NCBI GenBank assembly: GCA_029263125.1
Contig: JAJCYD010000008.1
Location: forward strand, 38,129-102,128
Direction of reading: 5' to 3'
DNA: 64,000 bases
Origin: Solirubrobacteraceae bacterium
GTDB lineage: Bacteria; Actinomycetota; Thermoleophilia; Solirubrobacterales; Solirubrobacteraceae
The translations under genes and the position numbers were made by a program. The notes beneath the pieces were generated by a model. That model saw only the letters and a program-made list of their open reading frames with translations. It was not told the DNA's origin and did not search any database. This document shows positions 1 through 9,162 of the stretch, piece after piece; position 1 is the first letter of the stretch, and each line of letters starts with the position of its first letter.

Positions 1-2490
1 CGTGATCGCAGCCGCGATCACGGTTCCGAGCGCGAGGCCACCGATCGTGACGAACGCCGATTCACCCCAGACGAACGCGCCGAGCTGGCGCTGCCCGGCG
101 CCGAGCGCGCTGGCGATCGCAAATGACCTGCGGCGTTCGCTGAAGCCCAGGCCGAGAGCGAGCCCGGACGCGGCGATCGCGAGGATCAGCGCGAAGCCGA
201 GCTCGACCCGCGTCAGGCCGCTGAGCTCGACGGCGGTGAGGTTCGAGCCGACGACCTTGCGCTGCGTGACGATGTCGGTGACCGCGGCGCTCGTGCCGAC
301 CTGCTTGCGGACGCGTGCGGCGACGGTGGCGGGATTGGTGCCGTCGGTCTGCAGCAGGAACGTGCCGACGGCGTTGCTGCCGGTCGTCTTGGCGATGTAG
401 GACTGGTTGGCGACGAGGAATGAGTCCTTCGGCGCGGTCGGGAACTCCTTGGCGACGCCGACGTAGTGAAACGAGACGGTCTTCAGCTGCTTGGTGACGC
501 CGTCCTGCAGGCGCAGGCGGACGGTGGCGCCGGGTTGCAGCTGGAAGTCCTTGACGGTCTCCGCGGAGACGAGCAGGTTGTCTGGGCGCTTGGCGAGCGT
601 GTCCATCAGCGCCTTGGCGCTGCCGCCCGCAAACCAGCCGTTCTGCAGCTTGCCGGCGGCCAGGATCGTCTGCGGGCGCACGCCGTAGAGGTCCTGCAGG
701 TCGGCGCCGACGTAGACGTAGCGGTGCTGCAGCGGCTCGATGCTCTTGACGCCTGCGATCTTCGCCAGCGCGGTTGCACCCTGTGGCCCGACGACGGCGC
801 CGGGGGACTGCACGACGCTGACGTCTGCGCCGTTGCTCAGTCGGGCGTCGGCTTCGGCCTGCTGCTGATAGGTCGAGTTGAAGACGGCCGTCGAACCGGC
901 GAACGCGGCGGTCAACGCGACGAGCGTCACGGCGCCGGCGAGCATCCGGCGCTGGCGACCCATCGTCGCGGCGACGGTCGGGGCCAGCTGCCCGCCGATC
1001 GGTCGCAGCAGCGCCGCGAGCGGCGTGCGGCCGCGTACCAGGACGAGGTCGGCGAGGCGGTAGGCCAGCAGTCCGGCGCCGATCCACCCCAGGACGGGGG
1101 CGGCGAGCGCGTACCAGTTGACGGAGATCTGCGGCACGCCTTCGGGTGCGAGCACGAGGCTGTAGCCGTTCTTGGACGCCTGCCAGTACACGAGGCCCGA
1201 GCCGGCGAGCGCGATGAGGTCGACGCCGTAGCGCGCCCACCACAGCGCCCGCTCGCGGCGCCCGACGGTCGCGCGCTGGCCGGCGACCGTCAGCGACCGC
1301 GCGTCGCGCCAGGCGGGCAGCGCGATCGACGCGGCGGCGATCACGAGCCCGGCGACGGCTGCGCCGCCCGCCCACAGCAGCGTCGCGACGGTCGAGGCGC
1401 CGAAGCTCGTCGTCTGAAACGTCGTCGAGCCGATCAGCAGCGCGGCTCCCAATCCGACCATGACGCCGGCACCTCCGGCAAGCGCCGTCTCGCCGAGCGC
1501 GACGGTCACCAGGCGCCGCGTCGAGGCGCCGCGGGTGCGCAGCAGCGCCGCGTCGCGGCGGCGCCGGCCGGCTCCGGCGGACGCGATCGACGCCGTGACG
1601 AGGCCGGCGAGGATCGCGCCGGGAACGCCGAGGAAGAGGAACAGCAGCTGCGCGTAGAGCGCGTCCTTGCGGGCCTGATCCAGCGCGGTGCCGAGGTTGT
1701 CGCCGACGACGCCGGTGCCGGCGAGCGTGGTCTCGAGGTTCTTCGCGTGGCCGGAGACCTGCGTGAACGCGGCGGCGGGAGATCCGGGCAGGGCCCGCGA
1801 CAGGCCGGCGTGGATCTGCGTGACGACGAGATCGGGGCGCAGCTTGGCGACGGGCGCCTCGATCCGCGCGAACGTCGATTGCGGCAGCAGGATGACGTTG
1901 TCCGGCGGCGCCTGGGGCTGTGCGCCGACCGGCGCGCCGACCTGCTGAAAGAACGAGTCGGCCTGCGGCAGGTCGACGACACCGGCGACGGTCACCTTCG
2001 CCGCGGACAGCCCGGTGCGGCCAATGCTGATCCGGTCGCCGGGTTTGGCGTGCAGGTTCGCGGCGGTCTGCTGGGCCAGCAGCACGCCCGTGCCCGAGCC
2101 CGAGAGCGTGCGCAGCGCGCCCGGGAACGTCCGCGCGTAGCCGTCGGGGAGCGCGATGACCTTGCCTGGGCCGGTCTGCTGGGTGCTGCCGGCGCTGGTT
2201 GCCCGCAGCCCGGTCGTGTCGGCGATCGACACCGGCAGCGCGGCGGTCACGCCACCGAAGCCCGTGACCTGCTTGAGCAGGCTGGCGGGGTCGGCGGCCT
2301 TGGCGGCCTGCACCTGCCAGTCGACCGCGACGCCCGCGCTGGCGCGCGCGGTCATCTTCGACGTCGATGCCGACAGGAAGGTGCCGATCGAGGCCAGCAG
2401 CGCGACGCCGACGGCGACGCCGAGGGCGGTGGCGAGGATGCGGCCGCGGCGGTGGGCGAGCAGGCCGCGCAGCCAGGTCAGCGTGACCAT
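1..2490 (-). CDS. MacB/FtsX-type ABC transporter permease (3' end beyond window)
   Basis: Large membrane component of an exporter or lipoprotein-release ABC system. The reading frame is open from ATG 2490 to base 1 (830 codons, no stop), so the C-terminus lies outside the window. An N-terminal membrane anchor is followed by an extracytoplasmic domain, a central set of membrane helices, a second ectodomain and the start of a last helix bundle. This is the duplicated FtsX layout of about 850 residues. The start overlaps the end of the upstream ATPase gene (2478-3188) by 13 nt, and AGGAGT precedes the ATG. It is the last visible gene of a lipoprotein-ATPase-ATPase-permease operon. The substrate cannot be told; antimicrobial efflux or envelope lipid/lipoprotein handling are usual for the family. 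Confidence 0.9.
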   Translation of the reverse strand, partial: MVTLTWLRGLLAHRRGRILATALGVAVGVALLASIGTFLSASTSKMTARASAGVAVDWQVQAAKAADPASLLKQVTGFGGVTAALPVSIADTTGLRATSAGSTQQTGPGKVIALPDGYARTFPGALRTLSGSGTGVLLAQQTAANLHAKPGDRISIGRTGLSAAKVTVAGVVDLPQADSFFQQVGAPVGAQPQAPPDNVILLPQSTFARIEAPVAKLRPDLVVTQIHAGLSRALPGSPAAAFTQVSGHAKNLETTLAGTGVVGDNLGTALDQARKDALYAQLLFLFLGVPGAILAGLVTASIASAGAGRRRRDAALLRTRGASTRRLVTVALGETALAGGAGVMVGLGAALLIGSTTFQTTSFGASTVATLLWAGGAAVAGLVIAAASIALPAWRDARSLTVAGQRATVGRRERALWWARYGVDLIALAGSGLVYWQASKNGYSLVLAPEGVPQISVNWYALAAPVLGWIGAGLLAYRLADLVLVRGRTPLAALLRPIGGQLAPTVAATMGRQRRMLAGAVTLVALTAAFAGSTAVFNSTYQQQAEADARLSNGADVSVVQSPGAVVGPQGATALAKIAGVKSIEPLQHRYVYVGADLQDLYGVRPQTILAAGKLQNGWFAGGSAKALMDTLAKRPDNLLVSAETVKDFQLQPGATVRLRLQDGVTKQLKTVSFHYVGVAKEFPTAPKDSFLVANQSYIAKTTGSNAVGTFLLQTDGTNPATVAARVRKQVGTSAAVTDIVTQRKVVGSNLTAVELSGLTRVELGFALILAIAASGLALGLGFSERRRSFAIASALGAGQRQLGAFVWGESAFVTIGGLALGTVIAAAIT

Positions 2491-3188
2491 GAGGACTCCT
2501 TGACGGATCGGTGGGCGGCGTCGCCGACGCCGGTGAGCTGACCGGAGTGCATCCGCCAGCACGTCGGGAAGCGGTCGGACACCGTCGCGTCGTGCGTGCT
2601 GACGAGGAGCGCCGCGCCGCTGTGCTCGGCGGCCAGCAGCAGCACGTCGATGACGACGGCGCCGTTGGCGCGGTCCAGCTGGCCGGTTGGCTCGTCGGCG
2701 AGGATCAGAACCGGGTTGCCGGCCAGCGCGCGTGCGACGGCGACGCGTTGTGCCTGGCCTCCGGAGATCTCCTCGGGCAGCTTGTCGGCCAACTCACCGA
2801 GCGCGAGCACGTCGAGCGCGTTGGCCGCGCGAGCCCGCGCGTGACGATCGCGCATCCCGTCGAGGACGAGCGGGAGGGCGACGTTCTCGCGCACCGTCAG
2901 CGGGGCGAGCAGGCTGGGCCCTTGAAAGATGGCGGCGACGCGCCCGGGTTGGAGCTCGTCGCGCGGGCCGATCGCAGGCCAGCTGATCTGTCCATGCGTC
3001 GGGGAGTCCAGGCCCGCGATGAGGTGCAGCAGTGTCGACTTGCCCGAACCTGACGGGCCGATGAGCGCGATCAGGTCGCCGGGGTGCACGTGGCAGTCCG
3101 CTGGGGCGAGCGCGACGGTCGCGCCCGCTCCGTGACCGTAGGTGCGGCCGGCCGCGGCGCACAGCACAAGCGGCGTGACCGCCGTCAT
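2478..3188 (-). CDS. ABC transporter ATP-binding protein (MacB/LolD type)
   Basis: ATPase of 236 residues that powers the neighbouring FtsX-type permease. Visible motifs are Walker [10 protein letters not shown] near residue 45, the signature ISGGQAQR, Walker [13 protein letters not shown] and the switch His in VSTHD. The DEPTGQLD extension is typical of the MacB/LolD subfamily. It overlaps the preceding ATPase gene by 4 nt and the permease start by 13 nt, so the three are probably translationally coupled. Two different ATPase genes for one large permease suggest a heterodimeric motor. Confidence 0.92.
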   Translation of the reverse strand: MTAVTPLVLCAAAGRTYGHGAGATVALAPADCHVHPGDLIALIGPSGSGKSTLLHLIAGLDSPTHGQISWPAIGPRDELQPGRVAAIFQGPSLLAPLTVRENVALPLVLDGMRDRHARARAANALDVLALGELADKLPEEISGGQAQRVAVARALAGNPVLILADEPTGQLDRANGAVVIDVLLLAAEHSGAALLVSTHDATVSDRFPTCWRMHSGQLTGVGDAAHRSVKESSWSR

Positions 3189-3871
3189 GACGATGCCTGC
3201 TGGCCGGTCGGGTCGACGCGGCCGTCGAGTAGGCGGATCTCGCGATCGGCGCCGACCGCGACCTCGGGGTTGTGCGTGACGATGAGCACCGCCGCGCCCG
3301 CGTCGGCGCGTTCGCGCAGCAGCGCGAGCACACGCTGCGCGGTGACCTCGTCAAGCTCACCTGTCGGCTCGTCGGCGAGCAGTACCGGCGGGTCGTTGGC
3401 CAGCGCGACGGCCAGACCGGCGCGAGCGAGCTCGCCGCCGGACAGCTGCGAGGGACGGGCGGCTGATCGCGCGGCGATGCCGCAATGCTCGAGCAGCGTC
3501 GCCCGCCAGCTCTCGCCGGTCTCCCCGTCGCCGAGGCGCTGTGCGAGCGCGACGTTGGCTGCCACTGACAGATGACCGACGAGGTTTGAGTGCTGGTAGA
3601 GCATCCCGAGCTTGCCGGCGCGCAGCGCGGCGCGCTGGGCCTCGGGACGCCGTGACAGCCGTTCGCCGTCGAGCGTGACCATGCCCCCGTCGGGCTCATC
3701 GAGGCCGGCGAGGCAGGCCAGCAGCGTCGACTTGCCCGAGCCCGACGGGCCGGTGACGGCGACGACCTCCCCGGCCGCGACGGCGAGCGAGACGCCCTGC
3801 AGCGCGAGCGTCTCGTCGTCGCCGGCGTGATAGAAGCGATACAGGCTGTCGGCCTGCAGCAGCTCGCTCAT
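3185..3871 (-). CDS. ABC transporter ATP-binding protein (MacB/LolD type)
   Basis: Second ATPase of the exporter, 228 residues from ATG 3871 (MSELLQADSLYRF). It has Walker [10 protein letters not shown], signature LSGGELAR, Walker B VLLADEPTGELD and switch region IVTHN. The ATG overlaps the stop of the lipoprotein gene (ATGA). Its closest relative in the window is the ATPase at 2478-3188. The signature reads LSGGE rather than LSGGQ, which is tolerated in many ABC proteins. Confidence 0.92.
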   Translation of the reverse strand: MSELLQADSLYRFYHAGDDETLALQGVSLAVAAGEVVAVTGPSGSGKSTLLACLAGLDEPDGGMVTLDGERLSRRPEAQRAALRAGKLGMLYQHSNLVGHLSVAANVALAQRLGDGETGESWRATLLEHCGIAARSAARPSQLSGGELARAGLAVALANDPPVLLADEPTGELDEVTAQRVLALLRERADAGAAVLIVTHNPEVAVGADREIRLLDGRVDPTGQQASS

Positions 3872-4485
3872 CGCGTGTAGCGCAGCGAGTCGGTGACGAT
3901 CTTCCAGGGGTCGACGTTGTCGGCGCCCTTCGGACCCGAGAGCGTCAGGACGACGTCCTTGCCGTTGTGAAAGAAGACGTAGCGCTCGACGGCGTCGGTG
4001 TGTGACCGGCCGGTGACGGGATCGACCGGAGAGCTGGCCTGGTAGGTGATGCGTACCGCGGCGCCGGCGCTGCGGGTCACCGTCGACACGCTGGGGGCCT
4101 TGAACCCGTCCACGCGCTTGGCGAGCTTCGGGATCTCCGTGCTGCGCGCGTCGCGGGCGGTCAGCGCGACCTTCGCCGGCACCGATTGCATCTGCACGCG
4201 GTTGAGCTTGTCGGTGAACGACGTCACGCCGCCCGACGTCGTGCGCGCCCAGCCCTCGGGCACCTTCACCGCGTAGTCGGCGCGCGGCGGGCTGTAGGCG
4301 ACGAAGGCCTGGTTGTCGGGGATGTCGCCGGCGGGGTTGACCTCCGGCGCGTTGGGATCGACCGTCGTGGTCTGACCGGCGCCGCCGGACGCGGCGGGCG
4401 CGCTCGGAGACGAGGAGGAGCCGCAGCCGGCGACCCCCAGGGCAACGACGGCGGCGCTCGCCGCAACAACAGATCGGGTGCGCAT
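3868..4485 (-). CDS. Predicted lipoprotein of the exporter operon
   Basis: Secreted lipoprotein of 205 residues. The start ATG 4485 was chosen because a GGAGG motif sits 6 nt upstream and gives a clean signal peptide with lipobox VAGC at residue 21. Upstream in-frame starts would add a non-signal extension. A Ser/Ala/Gly linker follows the Cys, then a compact domain of about 150 residues that I do not recognise, resembling small PsbP/LpqN-like folds only in general character. First gene of the operon, so it may be the extracytoplasmic partner of the permease. Confidence 0.85.
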   Translation of the reverse strand: MRTRSVVAASAAVVALGVAGCGSSSSPSAPAASGGAGQTTTVDPNAPEVNPAGDIPDNQAFVAYSPPRADYAVKVPEGWARTTSGGVTSFTDKLNRVQMQSVPAKVALTARDARSTEIPKLAKRVDGFKAPSVSTVTRSAGAAVRITYQASSPVDPVTGRSHTDAVERYVFFHNGKDVVLTLSGPKGADNVDPWKIVTDSLRYTR

Positions 4486-4539
4486 GAGACCTCCAGTGCA
4501 GTAGTGGTGAACCATCTCGGCGCACCGTCACAGGCGCGG

Positions 4540-4575
4540 GTCACCGCCAGGTCCCGGCAAGGTCATCGCCAGGTC
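4540..4575 (+). promoter_or_regulatory. Direct repeat GTCAYCGCCAGGTC x2, candidate response-regulator site
   Basis: Two 14-bp copies start at 4540 and 4562, a 22-bp period equal to two helical turns, with one mismatch. They lie between the divergent exporter operon and response regulator, about 30 bp upstream of the regulator's -10. OmpR-family proteins bind direct repeats with this phasing, so autoregulation and control of the exporter are plausible. Confidence 0.45.
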
Positions 4576-4605
4576 AAACTTCGCTGGGGCGTGCCGGCCG
4601 CCCGC

Positions 4606-4611
4606 TACGGT
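4606..4611 (+). promoter_or_regulatory. -10 element TACGGT of response regulator gene
   Basis: TACGGT ends 6 nt before ATG 4618, placing the transcription start at or next to the start codon. No good -35 is visible, which fits activator dependence through the 4540-4575 repeats. Confidence 0.5.
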
Positions 4612-4617
4612 CACGCC

Positions 4618-5292
4618 ATGGGGCCGACGATCCTGGTGATCGAAGACGACGACGCGATCGCCGCCGGCCTCGTCCGCGTCCTGCACAGCCAGGGCTATGA
4701 GGCCCGCCGCGTCGCAGCGGGCCTCCCCGCCCTCGCGGCGATCACCGACGCCGTCCAGCTCGTCCTGCTGGACCTCGGCCTGCCCGACATCGACGGCATC
4801 GACGTCTGCCGGCGCCTGCGCGGCGCCCGGCCCGACCTCGCGATCGTGATCCTCACCGCTCGCGACGCCGAGCTCGACATCGTCGCCGGCCTCGATGCCG
4901 GCGCCGACGACTACCTCGTCAAGCCGTTTCGGCTGCCCGAGCTGCTCGCCCGCGTCCGAGCGCACCTGCGCCGCGCCGTACCGGCCTCGGGCGACGCGTC
5001 GCCGGCGGCGGTGCTCCAGGTCGCCGGCGTGCGCATCGACGCGGCCGCGCGGCGCGTGCACCGCGACGAGCAGGAACTGACGCTGCGCCCCAAGGAGTTC
5101 GACCTGCTGGCGCTGCTCGCGGCCGAGGCCGGACGCGTCGTCACCCGCGAGCGCATCATGCGCGACGTGTGGGACACCGACTGGATGGGGTCCACCAAGA
5201 CGCTCGACAACCACATCCTCACACTGCGATCCAAGCTCGGCGACGGCGCGATCAGCACGCTGCGCGGCATCGGCTACCGCCTGGAGACCTGA
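4618..5292 (+). CDS. OmpR-family response regulator
   Basis: Two-component regulator of 224 residues. The receiver domain (1-115) has the acidic pocket EDDD at 10-13, phospho-acceptor Asp52 in LLDLGLPD and Lys in the VKPF motif. A winged-helix DNA-binding domain follows, ending with the usual RGIGYRLE. ATG 4618 was preferred over longer upstream starts because it begins the receiver fold and follows the -10 by 6 nt. The stop is followed 1 nt later by the GTG of its kinase. Divergent from the exporter operon, which is a likely target. Confidence 0.94.
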   Translation: MGPTILVIEDDDAIAAGLVRVLHSQGYEARRVAAGLPALAAITDAVQLVLLDLGLPDIDGIDVCRRLRGARPDLAIVILTARDAELDIVAGLDAGADDYLVKPFRLPELLARVRAHLRRAVPASGDASPAAVLQVAGVRIDAAARRVHRDEQELTLRPKEFDLLALLAAEAGRVVTRERIMRDVWDTDWMGSTKTLDNHILTLRSKLGDGAISTLRGIGYRLET

Positions 5293-5293
5293 C

Positions 5294-6601
5294 GTGCGCC
5301 GCCGGCTGACCATCGCGATCGTCGCCGTCGCAGCCGCCACGCTGGCGCTGTTCGCGCTCCCGCTGGCCGTCGTCCTGCGCGACGGCTACCGCGACCAGGA
5401 GCTGCTGCGCCTGCAACGCGACACCGTCGCCGCCGCCCGCCTGATCGACCTCGGCACAACCGCCGCCGACCCCGTCGAGCTGCCCGGCGGACCCGACCGG
5501 ATCGCCGTCTACGACGCCGCCGGCCGGCGGGTCGCCGGCCGATCCGACGCCGGACCGCCACGCGCCGACCGCCTCGTCGTCGACGCGACGCGCCGGCAAC
5601 GACCCACGACGCGCATCCGTCCCGGAGCGCTCGTGGCGGCCGTCCCGCTGCTCACGGGCGAGCGCGTCACCGGCGCGATCCGCGCGCAACGCAGCGACGC
5701 GATCGTCGCGCAGCGAAGCCATCGGGCGTGGCTCGCGCTTGCCGCCGCCGCGGGCGGCGTCCTGCTGCTGGCGGCACTGGCGGCGGTGCTCCTCGGCCGC
5801 CGCCTCGCACGGCCGCTGGAGCGCGTCGCCGTCGCCGCCCGGAGCCTGGGAGACGGCGACTTCTCCGTGCGCGCGCCGCGCGGCGCGATCCGCGAGGTCG
5901 ACGCCGTGGCCGACGCGCTCGACCTGGCGTCGACGCGGCTGGAGGAGCTGATCGCGCGTGAGCGCGCGTTCAGCGCCGACGCATCCCACCAGCTGCGCAC
6001 GCCGCTCGCGGCGCTGCGCCTCGAGCTCGAAGCGCTCCAGCTCACCGCCACGCACCCGGCCGAGCTCGAGCGAGCGCTCATCGAGGTCGACCGGCTGCAA
6101 CAGACCATCGAGACGCTCCTGGCTGTGGCACGCGACCGCCCGCACCCCACCGCGACATGCGAGCTCGTCGCGCTGCTCACCGAGGCCGAACGGCGCTGGC
6201 GCGGCCCACTCGCCGACGACGCGCGTCACCTGACGCTCAGCGTGCCAGGCACGCACGTCGCCGTGCAGGCCGCCGACCGCGTCATCCGTGAGATCCTCGA
6301 CGTCCTGCTCGACAACGCCGCCCGCCACGGCCAGGGCCTCGTCAGCATCATCCTGCGCACGATCGACGACCACTGGGCCGAGATCGCCGTCACAGACCAG
6401 GGCCCCGGATTCACAATCGACCAGGACACCGCTTTCACACGCCGATCGACCAGCACCGACGGGCACGGCATCGGCCTCGCGCTGGCTCGCTCCCTCGCCC
6501 ACGCCGAAGGCGGCCGCCTCACCATCACCAACACCGGCCCCGCACCCCGGATCGCGCTGACGCTGAGCCGCAGCTCGCCGAACCCGCCCGCGCCTGCGTA
6601 A
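5294..6601 (+). CDS. Sensor histidine kinase
   Basis: Membrane kinase of 435 residues paired with the regulator just upstream. An N-terminal helix (about 6-28), short periplasmic region (30-143), second helix (about 145-167) and HAMP segment lead to the HisKA domain with phospho-acceptor His232 in SHQLRTP. The HATPase domain shows the N box (LLDNAARHG), D box (TDQGPGF) and G box (GHGIGLALARS). The small sensor region suggests an envelope signal. Start is GTG 5294. Confidence 0.93.
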   Translation: MRRRLTIAIVAVAAATLALFALPLAVVLRDGYRDQELLRLQRDTVAAARLIDLGTTAADPVELPGGPDRIAVYDAAGRRVAGRSDAGPPRADRLVVDATRRQRPTTRIRPGALVAAVPLLTGERVTGAIRAQRSDAIVAQRSHRAWLALAAAAGGVLLLAALAAVLLGRRLARPLERVAVAARSLGDGDFSVRAPRGAIREVDAVADALDLASTRLEELIARERAFSADASHQLRTPLAALRLELEALQLTATHPAELERALIEVDRLQQTIETLLAVARDRPHPTATCELVALLTEAERRWRGPLADDARHLTLSVPGTHVAVQAADRVIREILDVLLDNAARHGQGLVSIILRTIDDHWAEIAVTDQGPGFTIDQDTAFTRRSTSTDGHGIGLALARSLAHAEGGRLTITNTGPAPRIALTLSRSSPNPPAPA

Positions 6602-6796
6602 ATGCGTCAGGGTCCGAGCAGGAATGCGTGCGTCGTGCTCGGCGACGGCTGAGTCGGCAGCCCGCTGCTGATCACCGCTGGGTGGCCGGCGCGGGGTCGG
6701 GCCCGCTGCGACACCACGCGTACGCGGTGGCGCCGGATTCCTGACCGCAACCTGAGCGACGGCCGCGGACGCCGCCTGCCGGCGAGGGCGTTCACC

Positions 6797-6802
6797 TACG
6801 AT
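6797..6802 (+). promoter_or_regulatory. -10 element TACGAT of second response regulator
   Basis: TACGAT ends 7 nt before GTG 6810. The 208-nt gap 6602-6809 otherwise holds only GC-rich sequence, including an imperfect hairpin around 6713-6731 that could end the upstream operon. Confidence 0.5.
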
Positions 6803-6809
6803 CGACGCT

Positions 6810-7487
6810 GTGAGCGTGACGGCGAGCGTCGGGATCTGCGAGGACGACGACGAGCTGCGCGGGGTGCTGCGCAGCGCACTGGAGCGCGACGGCTTCGCCG
6901 TGCGAGCGACCGCGTCGGGCTCGGAGGCGCTGCGCTGCTTCTCGGAGGACCCTCCTGACGTGCTCGTGCTCGACATCGGCCTGCCCGACGCCGACGGACG
7001 CGACGTCTGCCAGGCGCTGCGCGCGCGCGGGTTGGCGACGCCGGTGCTGTTTCTGACGGCCCGTCACGCGCTGCCCGATCGGCTGAGCGGCTTTCATGCC
7101 GGAGGCGACGACTATCTCGCCAAGCCGTTCGCGCTGGCGGAGCTGCTGGTGCGGGTGCAGGCGCTCGGGCGCCGCGGCCACGAGTCGTCTGGGGCGGTGC
7201 TTCGCATGCCCGGCATGGTGCTCGATCCCGCGGCTCACGCGATCGTGCACGACGGGCGCACCGTCCGCCTGACGCCGACGGAGTTTCGCCTGCTCGCGGC
7301 GCTGGCATCACGGCCAGGAGAAGTCGTGCGCCGGGCGGCGCTCCTGTCGGCGGCCTGGCCTGCCGGTGCGATCGTGCACGACAACACCCTCGATGCGTAT
7401 CTGGCGCGCATCCGGCGCAAGCTGCGCGATGCCTCCTCACCGGCGCGGATCGAGACCGCGCGTGGCGTCGGGTACGTCCTGCGGTGA
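6810..7487 (+). CDS. OmpR-family response regulator
   Basis: Second two-component regulator, 225 residues, a diverged paralogue of the one at 4618. Receiver acidic pair EDDD at 11-14, phospho-acceptor Asp55 in LVLDIGLPD, Lys in AKPF, and a C-terminal winged helix ending RGVGYVLR. The start GTG 6810 follows a -10 element and has no Shine-Dalgarno. It overlaps the kinase gene by 4 nt (GTGA). Confidence 0.94.
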   Translation: MSVTASVGICEDDDELRGVLRSALERDGFAVRATASGSEALRCFSEDPPDVLVLDIGLPDADGRDVCQALRARGLATPVLFLTARHALPDRLSGFHAGGDDYLAKPFALAELLVRVQALGRRGHESSGAVLRMPGMVLDPAAHAIVHDGRTVRLTPTEFRLLAALASRPGEVVRRAALLSAAWPAGAIVHDNTLDAYLARIRRKLRDASSPARIETARGVGYVLR

Positions 7488-8821
7488 CGCTGCGCCTGCG
7501 TCTGCTGGCCGCCTCGCTGTGCACGCTCGCCGTCGGCCTGGGCGCGCCGCTGGTCATCGCCAACGTGCTGCTCGCCCAGCGCGCACGCTCCGAGACATCG
7601 GCGGTGCTGCGCGCCAACGCCGACGCCCAGGTCGCCGCGCTGACCGTGGCGGCCGGAACGGTCGAGGTTCGCACGCCACCCAACGACACGACGCTCGACC
7701 GACGCTCGTGGGTGCTCGACGGCGACAGGGTCGTTGAGCGGCCGGCGGGCGCGTCACCCGGGCTGGACCGTGCCGCCGTCGCGCTGGGCCGCCGGCGCCG
7801 CGTGGTCGAGGTCGACGGCCCGGGCGAGACGCGGCTGCGTGCCGAGCCGATCCTCGCCCCCGGATCGCGCACCGCGGTCGGCGCGGTCGTGGTTGCGATC
7901 TCGGTGCGCTCGCTGGAACGCTTGCAGCAAGAGGTGCTGCTCGGATCGGTCGTGATCGCCGCGCTCGTGCTGCTCGCCGGCGGTCTCGCGATCCGCGGCG
8001 CGGTCAACGGCGCGCTGCGCCCGGTCGGACAGATGACGGCCAGCGCCGAGGACTGGGGCGCGCATGACCTCGATCGGCGCTTCGCGCTCGGCGACCCGCG
8101 CGACGAGCTGACCGCGCTCGCCGCGACGCTCGATCGGCTGCTGGCGCGCATCGCCGCGTCCCGACGCCACGAGCAGCACTTCGCCAGCGAGGTCGCGCAC
8201 GAGCTGCGCACGCCGCTCGCCGGGCTGCGGGGCCGCGTCGAGCTCGCGCTGCGCGCGCGCGGACCCGACGCGCAAGACGAGCAGCGAGACGCGCTGCACG
8301 CCGTCATCGCGGACGTCTCCCGGCTGGACGCGGCGATCGACGCCCTGCTCGCCGTCGCGCGCCAGGAGATCGACCCCACGCGCGGAACGGTCGACCTCGC
8401 CGCGCTCGCCCGCGAGCTCGACGACGTGCAGGTCAGCGGCCCCGGACGGCTCCCGGCCGCCGAGGGTGACCCCGACGTCGTCCGGCGAGCACTCGCGCCG
8501 CTGCTTGACAACGCCCGCCGTCATGCGCGAAGCGCGGTGCAGATCGAGCTCTCCTGCGTGGACGGCTGGGTACGGCTCGCCGTCCGCGACGACGGTCCCG
8601 GCCTCGATCCAGCGCTCGGCGAGCGCGCGTTCGATCCCGGCGCGCGCGGCACCGGCGAGCGCGCCGGCGAGGGCGCCGGGCTCGGGCTGCCGCTCGCCCG
8701 CCGCCTCGCCCGCTCCTGCGGCGGCGACATCGTCACCGGCCCAGGGCCGGGCGGCAGCTTCGTCCTCGAGCTGCCGGCACTCAGCCCGGCCGGCGACTCC
8801 GGCGCGGCAGGTCCGCAGTAA
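7484..8821 (+). CDS. Sensor histidine kinase
   Basis: Kinase of 445 residues coupled to the regulator at 6810. Two N-terminal helices (about 7-30 and 151-171) flank a periplasmic region, followed by HAMP (about 172-225) and HisKA with His239 in VAHELRTP. The HATPase domain has N box PLLDNARRHA, D box RDDGPGLD and a short G box GAGLGLPLARR. The tandem RR-HK-RR-HK arrangement next to the exporter suggests two inputs controlling related envelope functions. Confidence 0.93.
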   Translation: MTLRLRLLAASLCTLAVGLGAPLVIANVLLAQRARSETSAVLRANADAQVAALTVAAGTVEVRTPPNDTTLDRRSWVLDGDRVVERPAGASPGLDRAAVALGRRRRVVEVDGPGETRLRAEPILAPGSRTAVGAVVVAISVRSLERLQQEVLLGSVVIAALVLLAGGLAIRGAVNGALRPVGQMTASAEDWGAHDLDRRFALGDPRDELTALAATLDRLLARIAASRRHEQHFASEVAHELRTPLAGLRGRVELALRARGPDAQDEQRDALHAVIADVSRLDAAIDALLAVARQEIDPTRGTVDLAALARELDDVQVSGPGRLPAAEGDPDVVRRALAPLLDNARRHARSAVQIELSCVDGWVRLAVRDDGPGLDPALGERAFDPGARGTGERAGEGAGLGLPLARRLARSCGGDIVTGPGPGGSFVLELPALSPAGDSGAAGPQ

Positions 8822-8913
8822 CCCCGGATCCACCGATGATCGTGGATGAATCCCTGCTGCCGGCGCGGTCCAGGGTCGATCGGCGGCGCACCCGCGGGGT
8901 GGACCCTTCGAAC

Positions 8914-8974
8914 GCCGCCGACCGGCGCTGGGCCGTGATCGGCGGCTGGGATTCGCCGCGAGGATCGGGGGATC
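8914..8974 (+). repeat. Dispersed hairpin repeat, copy 1
   Basis: Intergenic element whose core (GCGCTGGGCCGTG then CGGCTGGGATTCGCC) recurs at 29302-29360. An 8-bp stem GCCGCCGA/TCGGCGGC spans 8914-8946. A smaller hairpin ATCCAC/GTGGAT lies at 8828-8847. The rest of the 341-nt gap 8822-9162 shows no gene. It sits just downstream of a plus-strand stop, so a terminator or REP-like role is possible. Confidence 0.6.
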
Positions 8975-9162
8975 CGGGGTAACTCCAATCCGCCCGGCGC
9001 CCGCGCCGGTCTGGGCGTCGCAACGCCGTGTCGCGACCCCATCACCGGCCCGTGCTGGGCTGAAACGACAGGCCCGGTGGCCGGCCGGTCGGTTGGGGTC
9101 ACCGCCCCGAAGGTGGGAACTGTCGCGGTCACAAGTCCTGACTTGGTGTCTCATAGCTTTCA

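Noticed and set aside
466..2541. Long open frame of 691 codons on the plus strand
   Set aside because: Antisense to a permease with clear FtsX features; Arg/Gly/Ala-rich low-complexity product typical of high-GC shadow frames.
5252..6976. 574-codon minus-strand frame over the kinase gene
   Set aside because: Antisense to a histidine kinase with all motifs; no domain of its own.
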